This document shows, piece by piece, positions 54,925 through 61,389 of a stretch of DNA of 64,000 bases (positions are counted from its first letter, which is position 1; each line of letters opens with the position of its first letter). The notes below the pieces were generated by a model. It was not told the origin of the DNA. It saw only the letters and a list, made by a program, of their open reading frames with translations, and did not search any database. The DNA comes from Aquimarina aggregata (GTDB taxonomy: Bacteria; Bacteroidota; Bacteroidia; Flavobacteriales; Flavobacteriaceae). The position numbers and the translations under genes were made by a program. The stretch is from the NCBI RefSeq assembly GCF_001632745.1, contig NZ_LQRT01000060.1:62001-126000 (forward strand). Direction: 5' to 3'.

Positions 54925-55447
54925 CATTTTACTTTAAATAGTATCTAATTTGTATGAAACATCATGAATTTGAATAGGTTTTTTTAAAGAGTCACTATTC
55001 CTTTTCATAGCCGTTATAAAAAATTAAGTTGAGTTCAAGACCGAAAGTAGCGCCTACTTTGCGCATAAATCCTCGAAAGCTAGTATTCGTTATTTAATGT
55101 GCATAATTCGCTAATCAAAAACTAGAATTCGACTTACAAGTAGTACTATATTTATGTAGTAAATAGATCTATAAACAAGACAGTTTGAAACTTACTTTAA
55201 AATAATCTGCAAAAGCATTTATTAGGCCTTTGAATGACGGGCTAATAATTTTGTCTTGTAAATTAAATACTGAAATTCTTTTTTGTGGTAAAGAGGAATT
55301 AATTTCATAGGTATTAAGAGTTTATGTGTGATGTTAGTTGCTCAAAAATACTTATTTATATGGTTAGAATTTACTATAAAGCTTACTTATTTAAATGATT
55401 TATAAAACTATAACATCTGTTATAGTTTAGGTAGAAAACTAATAAAC
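54925..55447. other. Intergenic stretch of about 520 bases without a supported gene
   Basis: AT-rich DNA between the candidate promoter of the Asp-box gene and the terminator of the KP-43-like gene. The only structure seen is the 11-bp inverted repeat at 55405-55428. No open frame or RNA gene is convincing. Confidence 0.5.
55405..55428. repeat. Inverted repeat with two-base loop
   Basis: Arms of 11 bp (AAACTATAACA and complement) with a 2-base spacer, 20 bases downstream of the KP-43-like gene's terminator. It could be an operator or a small hairpin. Confidence 0.4.
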
Positions 55448-55480
55448 AAAAACCTCCAATCTATTAGATTGGAGGTTTTT
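55448..55480 (-). terminator. Intrinsic terminator of the KP-43-like protease gene
   Basis: A perfect 15-bp stem with a three-base loop, flanked by A and T runs, 20 bases after the stop. Confidence 0.85.
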
Positions 55481-55500
55481 AGATTGTTTATGTGTTGGTT

Positions 55501-58500
55501 TTATTGTTTAATAAAACGTGCATTCTTATTGCCTACTTGGATAAAATACGATCCAGCTTCTAAAGCCTGAACATCAATGGATGTATTAAATCTTCCTTGA
55601 TCTACTGTTTGTCCTAATATATTATATATAACATAAGATTTTGTGCTAGTATCTTGTGTAAGAACATTAATAGTTGGGCCCATTACTGGGTTAGGATATA
55701 CAGAAATCTTAGTTGAGAGATTGGTAACAGGAGGGCCATTTAAATCTGTTGTAGTGACAAAAGAATTTGTAGTACTACAAGACCCTAGATTTGTCCAACC
55801 TGTTGCTGTTCTTTCATAAAGACTTCCTTGAAAGGTTACTCTATTGCCAACCTGATATGCTTTAGTATTGCTATACGCTTCAACACCGTCACATTGATTG
55901 ACAGGAGTGCTACTAGTATCTGTAAGTGATATATTATCGATAGCAATATCTGCTTGCCATGTGGCTCCCGTTACTCTGTTAAATCGCAACTGAACTCCAC
56001 CACCTGTATATGAACTAAGATCTATAGTGGCATTTATCCAGGAATTACCTTGGCTACCTGTTTGACTCCAAATGCTTGTCCAATTAGATCCTTGATCTGT
56101 ACTCGCTTCAACGGCAATGCTTCCCATATCAGCGGCTCCATTCATATGATAGCTAAAGGAAAAACTAGCTTGAGTTGTTGCTGTTAAATCGAAACAAGGA
56201 GAAGTCAAAATTGCTCTTTTGTTCGGATATCCCGTTCCATTACCAGAAGCTTCAACATAAATATAATAAGACCCTTGTGTTGCGCTTGCCGGGCCGGTTC
56301 CATTAGATGGTGTCCCGTTAGCATCTACTGACCAATCGATATCATCTGCGGTAGATTGTGACCATGCACCAAGAGTGTTTTCAAAGCCTTCGTTATACGG
56401 AAAAGTAGATACTCCAGATGTACAAGCTGTACCAGTACTTCCTGCAGTCGTTACATTTAGTGTCGTGCTTGCTGCGGATTCATTTCCTGCAGCATCTTTG
56501 GCTCTTACACTAAATTGATATGCTGTATTAGCTGTTAACCCTGTAATATTTGCAGTATTTGTTGTTACAGATCCAAGATTAGAAGTACCTTGATAAACAT
56601 CATAAGCTGTAACAGCTACATTATCAGTGGCATCCGTCCAGGATAATGTTAATGTTGTTTCTGTGACTGCAGATGCAACTAAACCTGTTGGAACAGTTGG
56701 TGCTTGTGTGTCTGCTGTTGCTCCTGTAATATTTATAGTATAATCTTCTACTTCACCATATTGAAAAGACTCACATGATGTAGGGATAGCATTGTATTTC
56801 ATAGATACACGCATTCTAGTATTCCCGTCTTTAGCAGATGTAGGAATTGTAAAGTCACCACTTACAGGTGTAGTTTGTGAAGGTGAATTGGACCATACCT
56901 GTTCACCAGCATCAGTAAAATCACCATCTTGATTATAATCTATCCAAACACTATATCCTTCATTGTATTTTGTTCCTGACCATGTTGGAGTGATTGAAAT
57001 GGTATTCGTGCTTCCTTTTGCAAGACTTGTAGAAGTTGCTGTAAAATCATTATACCCTCCAGTTCCGGCACCGGTGGTATTGTTAATAGTTCCTATTTGT
57101 ACATTAGATATATGCTCGTCTGAAACATTTTGACCATTAGATGCGCAATAGTTTAATTGAACTGCTGTAGTTGTGAAACCAACAGCAACACTGTAGGAAG
57201 AATTAGTTCCGTCAGAACATTTGCTTCTTACTTGGGCTTCATATGATGTCGAAGGAGTTAAACTAGAAAGTACTTGAGAAGTACCTGTAGCTGCTAAAGT
57301 TGTCCATGAAGAAGCACCGGTTTGACGATATCTAACATCATATGATGCTCCTGCTACCGCGGTCCAGTTAACTGTAGCTGTAGTTCCTGCTACAGAAGAT
57401 GAATTAACACCTGTTGGAACTGTTGCATTACAAACAACAGGAGTTCCTGTTAATCCTGTAACGATAAGAGAGAAATTTTGACTCCCGCCAGTTAAAGTTC
57501 CCTTATTAGTAACAGTAATTGTATATGTTCCTGATGCATTAACAATATCTACTCTTTCAAAAGGATCAACTTTATTATCACCTGTTCCGTTTGTTGTAAT
57601 ACCAGTCAATCTATAAGGACTGTATGTTGTAGCACCTTTTGAAACTCTAATGTCTAAATCATTAACCAAAACAGCATTATTAGAATTTGTAGCAGTAACT
57701 GCAGTACCCGGTCTATCTGTCCAAGAGATAGATGCTAGTAAAGGACTACTTCCATCAGAATCTACTGTAATTGTATACGTTTGACCATTCGTTAGTGTTA
57801 ATTCTTCTACTTTAGATTCATTTCCATTAGTAGTTACAGTTTCGGCTGCGGCTTTAGCATTTAATAATCCCCAACCATACACAGCATCAGGACCAGAAGG
57901 ACCTGCATCATCGGCAGTATGTAAAGCTAAACCTTTAAGGGTAGCAGCTTTCATAAAATTACCATTCAGGTTATTATAATGTTGTTGTACTAATAAAAGT
58001 GATCCTGTAACATTTGGAGAGGCCATTGATGTACCAGTAATACTATTATATGCAGTATTACTACTTTCATAAGTAGAAAACACATTAGTACCGTTTCCTG
58101 TAATATCAGGTTTAATTCTATAATCATCAGTAGGCCCTTCACTACTCGAACTATTTATAGAAACACTTACTAAAGTACCATTAGTGTTCACGTTTGCATC
58201 CTGCGCATTGGCAACAACTAAGTTGTTTTTTGATGTAGAATGCCCGGTTAATTTATCGTAAGAAGAATTACCGTCGAGAGGGGCCGCATTATAAGTGTCT
58301 TTATTACCATCATTACCAGCGGCAACTACCATTAGATAAAATGGTGCATTAAACATTACTTCATCCCATGCTCTTGATTCATCAATATATGCTCCAAAGT
58401 ATTGGTCAGGAACTAAATCTCCTCTAAAACCATAGGAATGGTTAGATAATAACATTCCATCTGCAGCGGCAGTAGTAGCTTCTGCAATATCATTATTCCA

Positions 58501-58875
58501 CATGTATCCATCTATTTTGGTTTGAGGTGCCATGCCTTTTGCTTCGGCTCTAACTCCAGATGCAGAAATAGTTCCTGTTACGTGTGCAGCATGAAAATTT
58601 AATCTTGTTCCTCCTTCAGAAGCGATATCTTTTATAGTAACACGATTGCTACCACCTGGTCCATCGTATTCTTGATGCGATACTCTGGCATGACCACCAT
58701 CCCATACGTGAGCAGTCATTCCTTGCCCATCAAGACTAAGCCCTAAAGACCCTCCAGAATTAAGATGGTTTGCTCTAGTTGATCTAGCAGCAGCAGCATT
58801 AAATGTAGTGAAGTAAATAGGTAACCCTTGGTCTATTTTCTGCAACTCAGAGAAACTACCATCTTCATTAGTCAT
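55501..58875 (-). CDS. KP-43-like subtilase (S8) with GEVED, FN3, MAM and T9SS domains; body of a frame-split gene
   Basis: An intact frame of 1124 residues from its first ATG. The S8 domain shows Asp59 (HVWDGG), His95 (NFHAAHVTG), oxyanion Asn188 (AAGND) and Ser283 (GTSMASP). A beta-jelly-roll of the KP-43 type, an FN3 domain, a GEVED domain (WIDYNQDGDF ... GEVEDYTI), a second FN3, a MAM-like domain, a short carbohydrate-binding-type segment and a type A sorting tail (YPNPVMGP ... NARFIKQ) follow. A secreted protein must have a signal peptide, but none is in this frame. It lies upstream, one base out of frame (58979-59143). The same frame stays open upstream through at least 50 more sensible codons (KIAQQSNLAKLGQ ...), up to the heptamer repeat. 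So the gene is split by a frameshift at that repeat. Confidence 0.9.
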   Translation of the reverse strand: MTNEDGSFSELQKIDQGLPIYFTTFNAAAARSTRANHLNSGGSLGLSLDGQGMTAHVWDGGHARVSHQEYDGPGGSNRVTIKDIASEGGTRLNFHAAHVTGTISASGVRAEAKGMAPQTKIDGYMWNNDIAEATTAAADGMLLSNHSYGFRGDLVPDQYFGAYIDESRAWDEVMFNAPFYLMVVAAGNDGNKDTYNAAPLDGNSSYDKLTGHSTSKNNLVVANAQDANVNTNGTLVSVSINSSSSEGPTDDYRIKPDITGNGTNVFSTYESSNTAYNSITGTSMASPNVTGSLLLVQQHYNNLNGNFMKAATLKGLALHTADDAGPSGPDAVYGWGLLNAKAAAETVTTNGNESKVEELTLTNGQTYTITVDSDGSSPLLASISWTDRPGTAVTATNSNNAVLVNDLDIRVSKGATTYSPYRLTGITTNGTGDNKVDPFERVDIVNASGTYTITVTNKGTLTGGSQNFSLIVTGLTGTPVVCNATVPTGVNSSSVAGTTATVNWTAVAGASYDVRYRQTGASSWTTLAATGTSQVLSSLTPSTSYEAQVRSKCSDGTNSSYSVAVGFTTTAVQLNYCASNGQNVSDEHISNVQIGTINNTTGAGTGGYNDFTATSTSLAKGSTNTISITPTWSGTKYNEGYSVWIDYNQDGDFTDAGEQVWSNSPSQTTPVSGDFTIPTSAKDGNTRMRVSMKYNAIPTSCESFQYGEVEDYTINITGATADTQAPTVPTGLVASAVTETTLTLSWTDATDNVAVTAYDVYQGTSNLGSVTTNTANITGLTANTAYQFSVRAKDAAGNESAASTTLNVTTAGSTGTACTSGVSTFPYNEGFENTLGAWSQSTADDIDWSVDANGTPSNGTGPASATQGSYYIYVEASGNGTGYPNKRAILTSPCFDLTATTQASFSFSYHMNGAADMGSIAVEASTDQGSNWTSIWSQTGSQGNSWINATIDLSSYTGGGVQLRFNRVTGATWQADIAIDNISLTDTSSTPVNQCDGVEAYSNTKAYQVGNRVTFQGSLYERTATGWTNLGSCSTTNSFVTTTDLNGPPVTNLSTKISVYPNPVMGPTINVLTQDTSTKSYVIYNILGQTVDQGRFNTSIDVQALEAGSYFIQVGNKNARFIKQ

Positions 58876-58978
58876 TTTTATTTGCCATCCATTTTTGTTG
58901 GCAATTTGTATCGCTTCTTTCTTTTCTAATGCAGCTTTTCGAGCATAAGATTGTTCTAATTGTCCTAATTTGGCTAGG

Positions 58979-59143
58979 TTACTTTGTTGGGCAATTTTTG
59001 ATTTTTGATTTTTGATCTGCGGTTTGTGCAGAGATTTCGTTCGTAAAGAGCACCATTGTTATCAAAACAAGTATACCCCATTTGTTGAGGTCGCCCTCTT
59101 TGAAGCTCAATATAGAATTGAGACTTCTGTAAATTTTTTTCAT
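58979..59143 (-). CDS. Out-of-frame signal-peptide segment of the KP-43-like subtilase gene
   Basis: 54 codons beginning MKKIYRSLNSILSFKEG, with a hydrophobic core (WGILVLITMVLF) and a cleavage site after SAQ near residue 40, then QTADQKSKIKN and a stop. Read after removal of one heptamer unit (or one A of a run), the frame continues as ADQKSKIAQQSNLAK into the protease body. The distance from this ATG to the body's first ATG is 268 bases, which is 1 modulo 3; subtracting 7 gives 261, an exact multiple of 3. As written, translation stops after 54 residues and no protease is secreted. Confidence 0.75.
   Translation of the reverse strand: MKKIYRSLNSILSFKEGDLNKWGILVLITMVLFTNEISAQTADQKSKIKNCPTK
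58995..59015 (-). repeat. Heptanucleotide simple-sequence repeat, three perfect copies
   Basis: Three head-to-tail copies of TCAAAAA (minus strand) at 59015-59009, 59008-59002 and 59001-58995, directly after the signal peptide. Each unit is 7 bases, so a one-unit change shifts the frame by one. Each unit also contains a five-A run prone to single-base slippage. It sits exactly where the two frames of the gene must be joined. Confidence 0.9.
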
Positions 59144-59339
59144 TTTAGTTCAGTTTGAGTTCGTGTTAGTTTGATTCTATTGAATAATTAATAGAAAACA
59201 GCCAAAACTCTTAAAATATTCCTAATAAAAAAAAATTTTTCGATTAAGTGGGATATAATCACTTTATATAGCCTTAACAAAGACTTAACTATTGTTTAAT
59301 GTTGAAATCAGGTAGGATAAATCTTTCATTTCTAGAAGG

Positions 59340-60308
59340 TTAACCCCCTTGTTTTTCAAAAAAATCAAGAGTTCTTTGTTCATTGTAATATGCCTTTCCA
59401 GGAAGATAAAATCCGACGTGTCCACCATAATCAGGAATTTCAAGAAATAGGTGATCATTTTTTTTAGCCTCATCAATTGGATAGCATTGATCACCTAAAA
59501 AAGAATCATTTTTAGCGTTAAGAACCAGAGTAGGTACTTTAATATTCTTTAAAAATTGAAGACTACTACATTTGGTATAATAATCAATAGCATCTTTGTA
59601 TCCATGTGCTTTACTGGTATATAGATTATCAATATCCATTAAAGATTTGCATGTCGTGATCTCCTCAACAGTAATTTTATCTGGAAATACATTTTGTCGC
59701 TCAAGTAGTTTTTCTTTTAGGTGTCGAATGAAACGTTTTTCATAAATAATATTTTTAGTCTTGTTTATTGCTAGTAACGAATCGTAAAGATCACAAGGAG
59801 CAGATATTGCTGTTGCCGCCTTAATTTGTGTAGCTAATTGTCGATCTTCACCAAGGTATTTTAATATAATATTACCTCCTAAACTAAATCCACATAAAGA
59901 TATGTTTGTATATGAGTATTTCGATATGACATGATTTATGATTTGATCTATATCTTCACTTACACCTGCATTGTATGATCTGTATAGTCGGTTTACTTCA
60001 CCACTACAGTTTCTTAAATTAACAGCAATCACATCCCAATTGTTGTGATTTAAATGTCTGGCGGTACCAAGAATATACTGTCTTTGGGCATTACCTTCTA
60101 GACCATGAACAATAATCGCGACTTTTTTAACATTTTTGGATATAGTATAACTCCAATCAATATCTATGAAATCTCCATCATGTAGTTCAATGCGCTCTCT
60201 TTTTTGTGTAACATCCTTGATTTTTCTAAAAACATTAGGAAAAATTGTTGATACATGTCCATTCTTGAATAAAAATGTTGGAGTGTAATTTGATTGTAGT
60301 AATGGCAT
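59340..60308 (-). CDS. Alpha/beta hydrolase, YheT family
   Basis: 322 residues. Nucleophile Ser142 lies in GFSLGG. The oxyanion region is HGLEG (68-72). The acid is probably in NAKNDSFLGD and the histidine in YGGHVGF near the C-terminus. The opening SNYTPTFLFKNGHVSTIFP is typical of the YheT/ABHD family. It is cytoplasmic, with unknown lipid or ester substrates. It starts six bases after the bestrophin gene, so the two are cotranscribed. Confidence 0.92.
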   Translation of the reverse strand: MPLLQSNYTPTFLFKNGHVSTIFPNVFRKIKDVTQKRERIELHDGDFIDIDWSYTISKNVKKVAIIVHGLEGNAQRQYILGTARHLNHNNWDVIAVNLRNCSGEVNRLYRSYNAGVSEDIDQIINHVISKYSYTNISLCGFSLGGNIILKYLGEDRQLATQIKAATAISAPCDLYDSLLAINKTKNIIYEKRFIRHLKEKLLERQNVFPDKITVEEITTCKSLMDIDNLYTSKAHGYKDAIDYYTKCSSLQFLKNIKVPTLVLNAKNDSFLGDQCYPIDEAKKNDHLFLEIPDYGGHVGFYLPGKAYYNEQRTLDFFEKQGG

Positions 60309-60314
60309 TTATGA

Positions 60315-61316
60315 CTAATATAGTATGTTATCTTTTGGTTTTTCCTTTTCTGGAAGATTGCTCTCATCTAACATATCTCTAAGATCAATTTCTATAGTTC
60401 GGCATAGAGCAGTCATAGGTACGTCATTAATTCTACCTTCAAAAGGATCTTCGCTATTACTTCCGATTTTTTCCATAGTAAGAAAAATCCATGCAACTAA
60501 TACTGATAAGGGAATCATTAAGAAAATAAACCATGGTTTTATGTGGTGAGACATTTGATTTAACTCAATCTCAAAAACATTAAGTAATCCAAAAGGTAGT
60601 AAAAGAACAAATATCCAAGTAAAAAGCGTACTAAAATATGCATATTGTCTCGGAAAAGGGGTGTTTTTTATACGTTCACATTTACCTTGTAGATTATAAA
60701 ACTCTTCTAAGGTATTATGAAAGAGTAGCTTGTCAAACTCTGTGATTTTAGTTTCTTCTAATAATTTTTTAATATGCAATCCTTGATTTTTCACAAGATG
60801 TGTAGCTGGATTTTTTCTTTGAAGAAGGTCATTGTATTCTTCTGGAGAAACAAAGTGTTTTGTGGCATCGCAAGCTGGTTTTTGCTCTGCATGTTTTTTG
60901 AAAAGTTTTTCTACTGCTATATTTTCTTTAATACTAAACGAAGTGGGTTGTCTTAACTGGATCCTAAGGGCGTTGATCCATGCGATGTGTCGGTAAACGA
61001 GAATTTTTTTTGTTTCATGATCATCATTAACAAGACTTAATACCTGATTGGTCCAAGTTCTGGAGTAATTTACGATTCCTCCCCAAATTTTGCGGCCTTC
61101 CCAAAATCGATCATAACTCTGACTGTTTTTAAAACCAATATAAAAAGCCACTGCAATACCTATAACTGTAAGAGGTTGAAATGGGATGTCAATGAATTTC
61201 CAGTCAAGAAAATGATACATAGAAAAGATACCAGCTGTATATATAGTAAAGAAGATAATATTTTTCCAGGCAAAACGAAGAATAAGTCCCCATCCAATAT
61301 TTCGTTTGATATACAT
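60315..61316 (-). CDS. Bestrophin-family ion channel
   Basis: 333 residues. The N-terminal part has two membrane helices (about 18-37 and 42-60) followed by the family's SQSYDRFWEGRKIWGGIVNYSRTW signature, seen here as SQSYDRFWEGRK and VNYSRTWTNQ. Two further helices lie near 225-245 and 255-280, then an EDPFEGRINDVPM segment that matches the bestrophin C-terminal part. Bacterial homologues form pentameric cation-selective channels. It forms a two-gene unit with the YheT-like hydrolase. Confidence 0.9.
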   Translation of the reverse strand: MYIKRNIGWGLILRFAWKNIIFFTIYTAGIFSMYHFLDWKFIDIPFQPLTVIGIAVAFYIGFKNSQSYDRFWEGRKIWGGIVNYSRTWTNQVLSLVNDDHETKKILVYRHIAWINALRIQLRQPTSFSIKENIAVEKLFKKHAEQKPACDATKHFVSPEEYNDLLQRKNPATHLVKNQGLHIKKLLEETKITEFDKLLFHNTLEEFYNLQGKCERIKNTPFPRQYAYFSTLFTWIFVLLLPFGLLNVFEIELNQMSHHIKPWFIFLMIPLSVLVAWIFLTMEKIGSNSEDPFEGRINDVPMTALCRTIEIDLRDMLDESNLPEKEKPKDNILY

Positions 61317-61341
61317 GAGTTAATTTTTCTTCTAAAGTAAG

Positions 61342-61376
61342 AAGACCCGACAGTTTATCAAAACGTGTCGGGTCTT
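61342..61376 (-). terminator. Intrinsic terminator of the Asp-box/lectin protein gene
   Basis: A perfect 11-bp GC-containing stem with a 13-base loop. T runs flank it on both strands. It lies 14 bases after the stop. Confidence 0.75.
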
Positions 61377-61389
61377 TTTTAAGTCGCTA

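Noticed and set aside
55501..58875. Gene simply starting at the ATG 58875 without a signal peptide
   Set aside because: The protein carries a T9SS sorting domain and needs Sec export; sensible coding sequence continues upstream to the heptamer repeat and a signal peptide lies just beyond it.
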